Shown here: piece after piece, positions 42,552-50,136 of the stretch | Numbering within the stretch: position 1 is the first letter of the stretch | How the letters are laid out: each line of letters opens with the position of its first letter | DNA from: Saprospiraceae bacterium | GTDB taxonomy: Bacteria; Bacteroidota; Bacteroidia; Chitinophagales; Saprospiraceae | Direction: 5' to 3' | DNA length: 64,000 bases | Assembly (NCBI GenBank): GCA_041392805.1 | Contig: JAWKLJ010000001.1 | Span: 4,216,001 to 4,280,000, forward strand | Program-made: the position numbers and the translations under genes | The notes under the pieces: model-generated | The model's input: the letters and a program-made list of their open reading frames with translations, nothing else | Databases searched by the model: none | What the model was told of the DNA's origin: nothing

Positions 42552-44252
42552 ATGCCGCGTCACAAGATCAGACTATGGATGTCCATTTGGATGAGCTTGT
42601 TATCCGTACTAGTTGTTACGGTCTTGTCCATTTTCTTTTATCGTGCATTTCAAACTGCATTGGATGAACGTGTTTTGCTGCAATTGACATCCGTAAAAAG
42701 ATTAAAAAAAGTGCAAATTGAGGCGCATTTAAAGCGTATTTGGGAAGCTTTTCAAGCGGATTCCATTGACCGAAATACCACCAAAATCATCCATACTGTT
42801 CAGCTAGATACGCTGAGCCTTGTCTATGGATTGGATACCGACGAACCGGTTTCTGGCATATATGACCTGACGCCATACCATGATACCGGGGCATTATCGT
42901 TGTTACTCATCCGGCCAATTGATACCGCCAACTATGCCATACAAGTGCATCCGGGGGAGGCCATCCAAAGTATCTTATTGGAACGGACGGGGATGGGAGA
43001 AAGCGGCGAAAGCTATCTGGTCGGTGAGGACTATCATTTGAGGTCCCTCTCCAGGTTTTTTCCTCAGCAAGCCCCGTTTAGCTTAATAGCAGAAACAGAA
43101 GGTGTAAAACGAGCGCTTGCAGCTAAGGATGGAACCGGTATATTTCCCGATTATCGGGGGGTTATGGTTTATAGTTCGTATCAACCTATAAAATTTCAAA
43201 ACCTGCATTGGGTTATTTTATCCGAAATGGATGTAGAAGAGGTACAGGCCCCGCTCTTTAAATTAAAACGGCAACTTATTGTCATTGTAATCTTTGTCCT
43301 TTTCCTTGCTATTTTGACTTCTTACTTCATGGCCAGGGCTTTTTCCAAACCGATCTTACGGATGAAAACCTACCTGAATGACATGGCTGCAGGCAATTAT
43401 GACCTTGCTATTGACCAAGGAAAAGGGCCTAAAGAACTGGGGGAGTTATTTTCGGCACTTGCAGCGCTCAAAGCGTCGATAAAAGGTGCCATCACTTTCT
43501 CGCAACAAATTGGTCATATGGAACTTAGTGCCGCCTTTGAGCCACTAGGTAAAAATGATAAACTAGGGCATTCTTTGCTAAAAATGCGGGAACAATTGAT
43601 TGGCTACCATCAATTGCAAGAGCAAAATAACCTCGCCAACAAAAAGTCCTTCTTAAATGGGCAAGAAAAGGAAAGAAGCCGTTTGGCAAAAGAACTGCAT
43701 GATGGGTTGGGGCCGCTGCTGACCAGTTTAAAGCTATCCATTCAGTCTACCGATTTACCTCCTGAGCAAAAAACGCCCTTGAAACAGCTCATTGATGAAA
43801 TGATATTGGAAGTTAGAAGAATGACTTATGATCTGATGCCCCCGGCTCTGCTTGATTTTGGCGTAGGTAAAGCCATCGTCCATTTGATAGAATTGATCAG
43901 AAAAACCAGTAATTTGGATGTGTTTTACGCCAATTCCATGAAAGAGGAAGACCGGGAAAGCCTGGATATTGAAACGCACATCAATTTATTCAGGATCATT
44001 CAAGAATTATTTAATAACACGCTTAAGCATGCACAGGCAAGCCATGTTCGACTATCACTTACCCAGTTTGAAGATAAAGTGGCTTTGTATTACGAGGATG
44101 ACGGAAGAGGCTTTAAACTCGAAACGGTTGAGTATGGTTATGGATTGAACAACATAAAAGAACGTGTTAAGGTATTCAATGGATACCTTTCCATTCATTC
44201 TAATCAAAGCGGTACGCAGGTTGAAGTAGAAATTCCTATAAGAAATGAGTAA
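42552..44252 (+). CDS. Membrane sensor histidine kinase, HPK7 / NarX-like
   Basis: A 566-aa kinase. A first membrane helix (about 9-30) is followed by a periplasmic sensor domain (about 31-235; GDSYL-type cores such as GESGESYLVGEDYHL and VMVYSSYQPIKFQNLHWVILSE, resembling Cache folds). A second helix (about 237-258), a HAMP-like linker, then HisKA_3 with H383 in LAKELHDGLGPLL and an ATP-binding domain with ELFNNTLKHAQ and YEDDGRGF. The stop overlaps the regulator start by 8 bp. The foldback repeat B lies just upstream. The stimulus is unknown. Confidence 0.93.
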   Translation: MPRHKIRLWMSIWMSLLSVLVVTVLSIFFYRAFQTALDERVLLQLTSVKRLKKVQIEAHLKRIWEAFQADSIDRNTTKIIHTVQLDTLSLVYGLDTDEPVSGIYDLTPYHDTGALSLLLIRPIDTANYAIQVHPGEAIQSILLERTGMGESGESYLVGEDYHLRSLSRFFPQQAPFSLIAETEGVKRALAAKDGTGIFPDYRGVMVYSSYQPIKFQNLHWVILSEMDVEEVQAPLFKLKRQLIVIVIFVLFLAILTSYFMARAFSKPILRMKTYLNDMAAGNYDLAIDQGKGPKELGELFSALAALKASIKGAITFSQQIGHMELSAAFEPLGKNDKLGHSLLKMREQLIGYHQLQEQNNLANKKSFLNGQEKERSRLAKELHDGLGPLLTSLKLSIQSTDLPPEQKTPLKQLIDEMILEVRRMTYDLMPPALLDFGVGKAIVHLIELIRKTSNLDVFYANSMKEEDRESLDIETHINLFRIIQELFNNTLKHAQASHVRLSLTQFEDKVALYYEDDGRGFKLETVEYGYGLNNIKERVKVFNGYLSIHSNQSGTQVEVEIPIRNE

Positions 44253-44880
44253 AATAAAAATAGTCATAGTCGATGATCACCAGTTGTTTAGAGATGGCCT
44301 GGCCGGGTTGTTGTCCAAGCAGGTAGATTTTGAGCTATTGGCAAGTTTGGCGGATGGTGAGGCGCTTTTGAAATTCTTAGCGGATAAGAATTTACCGGAT
44401 GTTGTTTTGCTGGATCTGACCATGCCGGGGATGGGTGGTTTTGAAGTATTGAAAAAACTAAAAAAGCACTATAAAAAACTAAAGACGATTGTCATTTCTA
44501 TGCACGACGATGGCGTTTATATCGTTAAGTGTGCAAAAGCAGGGGCCTATGGGTATTTGCTTAAAAACGCGGATGAGGAAGAATTAACGTTCGCCATTCA
44601 CAAAGTGTATCGGGGAGAACGTTATTACAATGCTGAAATTTCCGCTCGAATGTTCCAAAATTTATCCTTGCAAGACAGTATTCCGGAGAAATTGACCAAA
44701 CGGGAAAAAGAAGTACTTGCCTATCTTGCTGAAGGCCTGACCACTAAGGAAATTGCGGAAACAATGTTTATTAGCACCCGTACCGTTGAGACACATCGTG
44801 CTAATATGTTGAAAAAACTGGATGCTAAAAATACCGCAGAATTGATCAAACGAGCCACTCAGCTTCATCTGATTGCTTGA
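44245..44880 (+). CDS. NarL/FixJ-family response regulator
   Basis: A 211-aa regulator. The receiver domain has D10-D11, phospho-acceptor D57 (VVLLDLTMPGMGG) and LLKNA. The C-terminal LuxR-type helix-turn-helix (about 146-205) reads KLTKREKEVLAYLAEGL and TTKEIAETMFISTRTVETH. It is translationally coupled to the upstream kinase by an 8-bp overlap. A pair of direct GTATTTATAC repeats starts 14 bp downstream of its stop and upstream of the next gene, a possible operator for this regulator. Confidence 0.95.
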   Translation: MSKIKIVIVDDHQLFRDGLAGLLSKQVDFELLASLADGEALLKFLADKNLPDVVLLDLTMPGMGGFEVLKKLKKHYKKLKTIVISMHDDGVYIVKCAKAGAYGYLLKNADEEELTFAIHKVYRGERYYNAEISARMFQNLSLQDSIPEKLTKREKEVLAYLAEGLTTKEIAETMFISTRTVETHRANMLKKLDAKNTAELIKRATQLHLIA

Positions 44881-44893
44881 AAAATAGCGCCAC

Positions 44894-44938
44894 TAGGTAT
44901 TTATACAGATAAAAATTAGGTATTTATACGGATAAAAA
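44894..44938 (+). promoter_or_regulatory. Tandem direct repeat with GTATTTATAC cores (candidate NarL-type operator)
   Basis: TAGGTATTTATAC followed by AGATAAAAA and then TAGGTATTTATAC followed by GGATAAAAA form two 21-22 bp units with a period of 23 bp. The core GTAT-TT-ATAC (44897-44906 and 44920-44929) is nearly palindromic. The pair is about 80-120 bp upstream of the 45016 start, a normal position for an activator site. Confidence 0.5.
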
Positions 44939-45015
44939 AATACCGAAATTACCTGAGAGGAAACCTCTTCAATAGATTGTTTATTAAGTAATTACGTTAC
45001 AAAAACAATAAATCT

Positions 45016-45414
45016 ATGAAGAGGGTACTTTTAATTTTTTCTGCTATGATGATATTTGCTTCTTGGGGTTACGCACAACAGAGAAAGGAGCTCAAAGGAC
45101 CGGAAGCCAAGAATTACAAACCCTGGAAAGATAATTCAGAAAAGTCGATTGCGGTTTATAAGGTAAACCCTGAACGATTGACGGGGCCAGAGGCAAAGAA
45201 TAAAAAACCTTGGGATAAAAGCCCAAAACCTGCGCAGTACATGGCTATTTCGACCTCCAGTCAGCCAAAACTACAAGGCCCAAAGGCGAAAAACTGGAAG
45301 CCTTGGTATTCGGATCAACCCACCAAAAAGGTCTACGTAGAGACAACTTCAGATGAAACGCTGCCGGAAGAAAAGAAAGCTGAGGATGGAGAAACGAACA
45401 ATGATAATCCTTAA
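45016..45414 (+). CDS. Small secreted protein with three GPxAKNxKPW repeats
   Basis: A 132-aa exported protein with a signal peptide ending near residue 21 (SWGYAQQ). The mature part has three copies of the motif L-x-G-P-E/K-A-K-N-x-K-P-W at 26-37, 55-66 and 86-97, about 30 residues apart, joined by polar linkers and followed by an acidic tail (EEKKAEDGETNND). I do not recognise the family. The spacing suggests a repeated binding unit rather than an enzyme. The candidate operator at 44894-44938 lies upstream, so it may be the target of the preceding two-component pair. Function unknown. Confidence 0.75.
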   Translation: MKRVLLIFSAMMIFASWGYAQQRKELKGPEAKNYKPWKDNSEKSIAVYKVNPERLTGPEAKNKKPWDKSPKPAQYMAISTSSQPKLQGPKAKNWKPWYSDQPTKKVYVETTSDETLPEEKKAEDGETNNDNP

Positions 45415-45500
45415 TTAACGTCAGGTTTGAGTGCTTGAGGCCTTTTAGAGGCTTGGATGACAAGGTTATACCAGGATGCTTGGCAACAATATTTGCTTTT

Positions 45501-45524
45501 CCACCTTTTCGCGGGAAAAGGTGG
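45501..45524. repeat. Perfect 10-bp hairpin after the small repeat protein
   Basis: CCACCTTTTC (45501-45510), loop GCGG, and GAAAAGGTGG (45515-45524). It lies 87 bp after the stop at 45414 without a T-run, so it is a weak terminator candidate or part of the repeat-rich block that follows. Confidence 0.6.
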
Positions 45525-45762
45525 AGCCAAAACCGCCGCCTTACGCACCTTCGGCCTTCGGACGACGGAGTCGCCTTAGATTGTCCTTCGGCAGACGAAG
45601 TCGGCTAAAACAGTCTTTCACTTCGTTGCACAAAAAAAACTCGCCATTGGGTTCGGGTTATTGCTCGAAAAGCGTTGATTATTAATCATTTGTAATCCGT
45701 CTTGGTTCTCTCGAAGCTCAAACAGTTTTTTGTGCGGGCACTTCGTTGCAGACTGTTTTTTA

Positions 45763-45792
45763 ACGCCGAATCTGCTAATGGCGGAGTCCTTC
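45763..45792. repeat. Dispersed repeat C, copy 2
   Basis: ACGCCGAATCTGCTAA, then TG, then GCGGAGTCCTTC, matching the copy at 23294-23323 apart from the two central bases. The preceding bases form a T-run in both copies. Confidence 0.75.
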
Positions 45793-45963
45793 ATAGTAAA
45801 CCTTACGTTACTTATGGTAAGATCTTCAGTTTGGCAGTGTCAAAAGAAGGAAAATAGTCAATCATTCGCGCAATTCGTGGCTCAACTTAAAGTTAAGTAA
45901 GCCACGAATTGACACGAATTGCTGTGTTTTTTTTTCCCATGTAGAAAAAAGGAAATCAGCCAA

Positions 45964-47373
45964 TTATAATTGATAAAACGCTTCCCACCCCTTGCGAGGA
46001 GGCGCGCCAACAAGCAGTAAATCGGCTAATGGATGATTGGTTATGCGTTTGGTCTCTCGATCAAAGATCAATTTAGTATTGAGCCGCTGTGCTAAAACGC
46101 CAAGGCAAAATACCTGGCTAAGTGGTCCAGCAATCTCAAAGGAAGAGCGGCATTTTTCCTCCCCCTTACATGCCAATAGAAAGTTGGCAAAGTGGTTGGA
46201 TGGACTTTTAGGTACCTCAGGAAGGCTTTTGGCCATATCCGCTGCAGCTTCAGCCGGAATGATCTCAAGGGTACTTCCATGAGAACCTCCTTTAAAGGTT
46301 AAATCCTTACTGTAAATGATTTTACCTGGATTCAACCTAGATTCCTTGATCTCGCCGTTACTTGGAGGCGGGATATTGGGGTCGAGCGCAGAAACGCCAT
46401 ACCCTTCAGGAAGCGGCGGTCTATTATTCAGGCCATCGTACCATTTCATTTCAACCGGGGGCATATCGCCTCGTTTGGGGAATTTAAACGATAAAGTAGT
46501 GGACATAGGGAAGAAGAACGGGTTATGGTCCTCAATGTATTCTGGGTCGATCTCATACGGCAAGCCCAGGTTGAGAAACTCATGTGCGGTATCCATCGTA
46601 TGTGCCCCCCAATCGCCCAAAGCACCCATCCCAAAATCATACCAGCAACGCCACTGCCCGTGGTGATAATCCTTATTGTAATCGTGGTGACTCGCCGTCA
46701 TGAGCCAGGTGTCCCAATCCATGGTAGCAGGTATGGGCTCCGCAGGAGGGAAATGCTGCATTTTAGGATCCCAGGAATGCCACCTTCTTCTACTGTTCAT
46801 GTGGGCCGTAACTGCCGTTACATTTTTTATAATTCCCGCATCGACCCAAGTTTTGAATTGAAAATAATTGGCTTCAGAATGCCCTTGATTACCCATCTGT
46901 GTAGCAACGCCATACTTCTTAGCACCCTGCATCATCAACTCGACTTCATTAAAGGTGCGGGCCATAGGCTTCTCGACGTACACATGAATACCCAACGACA
47001 TGGCAAGCATCGTTATAGGGAAATGCGAAAAGTCCGGCGTTCCTACACTCACCGCTTCAATTTTGTCTCCCATCTTATCAAACATCTCCCGGAAGTCCTT
47101 AAAGCGAGGTACATCAGGGAACATTTTCAATACTTCCTGGGTATGTTCACCACCCATATCCACATCACATAATGCCACGATATTGGCTAAACCTGTTTCA
47201 TGTAATGATTGGGTGATGGATCCCCCTCGATGACCAATTCCGCAACAAGCCAGGTTAACCTTGTCACTTGGCGCAATATGGCCATGTGATTTACCCAACA
47301 CGGTGGAGGGTATTATGCTATAACCTGCCATAGCAGAAAGGGTACTTGCTTTTATAAAGTTTCTTCGTTTCAT
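45964..47373 (-). CDS. Gfo/Idh/MocA family oxidoreductase with Tat signal
   Basis: A 469-aa NAD(P)-dependent oxidoreductase. The N-terminus MKRRNFIKASTLSAMAGYS is a twin-arginine signal, so it folds with its cofactor before export. The Rossmann domain has NLACCGIGHRGGSI and IVALCDVDMG, then HVYVEKPMARTFNEVELMM with the conserved EKP lysine; the C-terminal part includes DFGMGALGDWGAHTMDTAHEFL, typical of the Bacteroidota periplasmic subgroup acting on sugars or glycosides. It is downstream of the DUF885 gene by 132 bp on the same strand. Substrate unknown. Confidence 0.92.
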   Translation of the reverse strand: MKRRNFIKASTLSAMAGYSIIPSTVLGKSHGHIAPSDKVNLACCGIGHRGGSITQSLHETGLANIVALCDVDMGGEHTQEVLKMFPDVPRFKDFREMFDKMGDKIEAVSVGTPDFSHFPITMLAMSLGIHVYVEKPMARTFNEVELMMQGAKKYGVATQMGNQGHSEANYFQFKTWVDAGIIKNVTAVTAHMNSRRRWHSWDPKMQHFPPAEPIPATMDWDTWLMTASHHDYNKDYHHGQWRCWYDFGMGALGDWGAHTMDTAHEFLNLGLPYEIDPEYIEDHNPFFFPMSTTLSFKFPKRGDMPPVEMKWYDGLNNRPPLPEGYGVSALDPNIPPPSNGEIKESRLNPGKIIYSKDLTFKGGSHGSTLEIIPAEAAADMAKSLPEVPKSPSNHFANFLLACKGEEKCRSSFEIAGPLSQVFCLGVLAQRLNTKLIFDRETKRITNHPLADLLLVGAPPRKGWEAFYQL

Positions 47374-47505
47374 TATTGAATGTTATTTAGTTTTTTTAAA
47401 GGCACCTCGTCCTTGTCTCCCAACTCCTGTGCTTCAATATCTAAAAAATCTAATGGGCCTACAACTTTCGTACGCACTTTTTCGGATAGTAAGCATTCCT
47501 GCGGC

Positions 47506-49179
47506 TTAACTATTCATCAAGGCCTCCCACATCAGTGCAGTTGGCATATTGCCAATCTTGAGCAAGCGCTCATGAAAATCACTCAGGTTAAAGGCCTCTC
47601 CCATTTTGGCTTTATAGGCTGTTCTTAACCGCAAAATTTCGGACATTCCCATAAAATAGCCGATAAAATAGCCGGGCGAAGCGGTAGCTGAGTCTATTTC
47701 AAGTTGAGCAGCCCAGCGCAGGAAGCCTACCCTTTCTTCCATCAAGCGGATGGCTTCCTCGTAAGTCATCCGCCCGCTGTGCATGCCCACATCATAGACG
47801 ACCCGGGCATTGCGCCACAGTCGCAGTTGTAGCTGTCGCAAGTGGATGCGTTCATTGGGGAAAAATCCGGTCTCCTGCATGAGCTGTTCGTTGTACAAAC
47901 CCCAGCCTTCGCTAAAAATAGAGATGCCATTATCGCGGCGGATAGGGCGGGGATTTTGCAGCTGATACAGCCCTTGAACATGGTGCCCTCCATAGGATTC
48001 GTGGGGTGCCGTTACAATGATCACCCCCCAGTCGTGTTCTACGAGGTACTGTTGCTTGGTCGCTTCATCCCATCGGTCTTCAAAGGGATTGATCATCCAC
48101 TGGGCGGTATAGATGCTATCGCTATCCAATCCCCTGGCACGAGAAAAGTTACCGTAGTAAGAGGTTTTGCGCAGGTATTCCGCCCGGGGGACGACCTTAA
48201 CCTGTTCTTTCCAGGGAATTGGGATCAAGCCTTTGGCCAGGATATGCGCTCGCGATTTATCGACCCATTCCTGGTGGGCTTCGATCATCTGATCGGGTTC
48301 GGGATATTCGTTTTTGATCTCCCGGATCAGTTCCTGCCAGGTTTTCTGGGGGTCAATGGTTTTAGCGACTGCTTCCAATTCGGCAACGGTGGCTTCAAAC
48401 TGTTCCCATCCGTAATTCCACAAACTTTCCGCATGGTGGTCTAACAAAAAAGGGCCTTTTAACATCCGGTTGTAGGTCTCCTCTCCGATGGCAAAATCAC
48501 CAGGAGGGAGATTGGGCAATTCCTCTTTTAGAAAAACGATAAAAGCCTCCAGCGATGCCATCGCTACTTTGGCGGGCTCCTTTAATTTATCCGCAGCAGG
48601 GCTGTTTTGTTCAATGAAGGCCTTCAGTTCTTCTGTAAAAAGTACCCGGCCATTTTCGGCCATAAAGCGGCTAAGCTCCTGGAATCGGGGGACATACACT
48701 TCCAATTGTTCCTGACCATTTTTTAATTGCGTCGGGACTAAAAGCAGGCGTTTTTCGAGCTCATCGATCTTTTCTTTGACCTCCCCGGGGCTGCCCATCA
48801 CGTTGCCGAGTCCTCTGAAGGACATGTAAGTTCGGGGGTCTTTTTTCCAGAATTGCATGTTTTCCTGTTCTAATTCCCTGCCCACCAGGATGCTTTGGGC
48901 GAATTTCCAGTCTATGCGGTCGTCGAAGGACAACTGGGTGGTGTCGATGGCGCGCAGTTCAGCCAGCTGTTTCTTTGTTTTATCCAGGGCGGCAGCAAAG
49001 GAGGACTGGCTGAAGTCATCATCCGCAAAACTCCCCCCGCGGCCGGCAGAAGGGTTGAATTGCGCCACAAACGCAGCTAGTTGGTCAGTTGCAGTTGTCT
49101 GACCCGCCGACTCTCCAGTCTCAGGGGCCGTGCAAAATGAAATAGTAAGAAGGAAGCACAACAAAATAATATTTCTCAT
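47506..49179 (-). CDS. DUF885 family lipoprotein (putative metallopeptidase)
   Basis: A 557-aa protein with a lipoprotein signal ending TISFC (Cys16). The DUF885 hallmark is APHESYGGHHVQG around residue 395, an HExxxGHH-type zinc site, followed by ISIFSEGWGLYNEQLM with the third ligand Glu, and SATASPGYFIGYFMG near the end. Family members are thought to be carboxypeptidase-like metalloenzymes of the periplasm. It is upstream of the Gfo/Idh gene with 132 bp between. The substrate is unknown. Confidence 0.9.
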   Translation of the reverse strand: MRNIILLCFLLTISFCTAPETGESAGQTTATDQLAAFVAQFNPSAGRGGSFADDDFSQSSFAAALDKTKKQLAELRAIDTTQLSFDDRIDWKFAQSILVGRELEQENMQFWKKDPRTYMSFRGLGNVMGSPGEVKEKIDELEKRLLLVPTQLKNGQEQLEVYVPRFQELSRFMAENGRVLFTEELKAFIEQNSPAADKLKEPAKVAMASLEAFIVFLKEELPNLPPGDFAIGEETYNRMLKGPFLLDHHAESLWNYGWEQFEATVAELEAVAKTIDPQKTWQELIREIKNEYPEPDQMIEAHQEWVDKSRAHILAKGLIPIPWKEQVKVVPRAEYLRKTSYYGNFSRARGLDSDSIYTAQWMINPFEDRWDEATKQQYLVEHDWGVIIVTAPHESYGGHHVQGLYQLQNPRPIRRDNGISIFSEGWGLYNEQLMQETGFFPNERIHLRQLQLRLWRNARVVYDVGMHSGRMTYEEAIRLMEERVGFLRWAAQLEIDSATASPGYFIGYFMGMSEILRLRTAYKAKMGEAFNLSDFHERLLKIGNMPTALMWEALMNS

Positions 49180-49644
49180 ATCAAGATAGGATTAAATAGG
49201 TGTTGTTAATCACCTATTCCCAAAGATAATATTAACAGAAGTCATCCCGAATTTATTCTGAGATGATTCCATGACTTTTTTAAAATGTATGCATAATGAT
49301 GTCCACTTACTTAAAAACATTGAATGGATAAAGCGACAGGACTGTAAGAGCATGTTTGGAGGTCGCTTTTGGAGGCAAAAAGTGTCAATTTTTCGCTGAG
49401 ACAAGGCCCTTTTTGAAGTTCATACCCTTCGGTACGGACGAAAAAAGTAACGAAGTATCAGCGAAAAAGGGATGCTTTTAGGCCCAAAGGGTGACCTCCA
49501 AACATACTCTAAAGATGAATAATCCACTCCTATTTGGTTGTTTTATTTGAATTTCGTAATTTATTGTTTGATAAATATTATTACGGGGTAGAATAATGTC
49601 GTTTCTTTATTTTTAATAGTCAATTCATCTAATATTTCTATATC
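49180..49644. other. 465-bp divergent intergenic region with nested foldback
   Basis: It separates the DUF885 gene (minus) from the molybdenum hydroxylase operon (plus). Its centre is the foldback at 49352-49505; the rest is AT-rich promoter-like sequence for both sides. No gene is seen. Confidence 0.6.
49352..49505. repeat. Nested foldback element of about 154 bp
   Basis: The outer arms ATGTTTGGAGGTC (49352-49364) and GACCTCCAAACAT (49493-49505) are perfectly complementary, and an inner pair TTTTTCGCTGA (49389-49399) with TCAGCGAAAAA (49458-49468) is perfect too. The centre includes CCCTTCGGTACGGACG. No second copy was noticed in the window. Confidence 0.75.
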
Positions 49645-50103
49645 ATGGCAATTTTCAACTTAAACATCAACGGAAAAAAACAACAGGTAGATGTCGATCC
49701 CACCACGCCTATGCTTTGGGTGCTGAGGGATCATCTCCAAATGGTAGGCACCAAATACGGTTGTGGTATTGCGGCCTGTGGCGCCTGTACGATCCACCTC
49801 GACGGGGTAGCCATGCGCTCCTGTCAACTCCCGGTGTCAGCGGTAGCCGACCAGGCGATCACCACCATCGAAGGACTGTCGGAAAAGGGAGACCACCCGC
49901 TGCAAAAAGCCTGGCTAGAACACGACGTACCCCAATGCGGCTACTGTCAGGCAGGGCAAATCATGAATGCTGCCGCTTTGTTGGCGAACAACCCGAACCC
50001 CAGCGATGAGGAAATTGAAGCGACCATGAACGGCAATATTTGTCGATGCGGCACCTATACCCGCATCAAGGCAGCGATCAAAACGGCTGCGGTCAGTAGT
50101 TAG
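49645..50103 (+). CDS. (2Fe-2S)-binding subunit of a molybdenum hydroxylase
   Basis: A 152-aa subunit of the xanthine dehydrogenase family, of the isoquinoline 1-oxidoreductase alpha type. The plant-type cluster ligands are C40, C45, C48 and C60 (YGCGIAACGACTIHLDG), the second cluster ligands C98, C101, C133 and C135 (CGYCQAGQ and NICRCGTYTR). It carries electrons from the Mo site to an external acceptor. The large subunit follows after 33 bp. There is no FAD subunit gene nearby, so the acceptor is likely a cytochrome or other periplasmic carrier. Confidence 0.95.
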   Translation: MAIFNLNINGKKQQVDVDPTTPMLWVLRDHLQMVGTKYGCGIAACGACTIHLDGVAMRSCQLPVSAVADQAITTIEGLSEKGDHPLQKAWLEHDVPQCGYCQAGQIMNAAALLANNPNPSDEEIEATMNGNICRCGTYTRIKAAIKTAAVSS

Positions 50104-50136
50104 GTCTTCCTTTTTAATTATTTAAGATTCATCAAT

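Larger units (their letters stand above)
45415..45963. other. 549-bp intergenic region with hairpin and dispersed motifs
   Basis: It contains a perfect hairpin at 45501-45524 (CCACCTTTTC, loop GCGG, GAAAAGGTGG), a region with the repeated words CGACGGAGTCG and GACGAAGTCGGCT, two copies of CACTTCGTTGCA (about 130 bp apart), and repeat C at 45763-45792. A 69-codon frame over part of it is low-complexity and basic and is not considered a gene. Confidence 0.6.

Noticed and set aside
45476..45685. A 69-codon frame rich in Arg, Ser and Pro
   Set aside because: It runs through hairpins and repeated words of an intergenic repeat block, has odd composition and no start context, so it is taken as non-coding.
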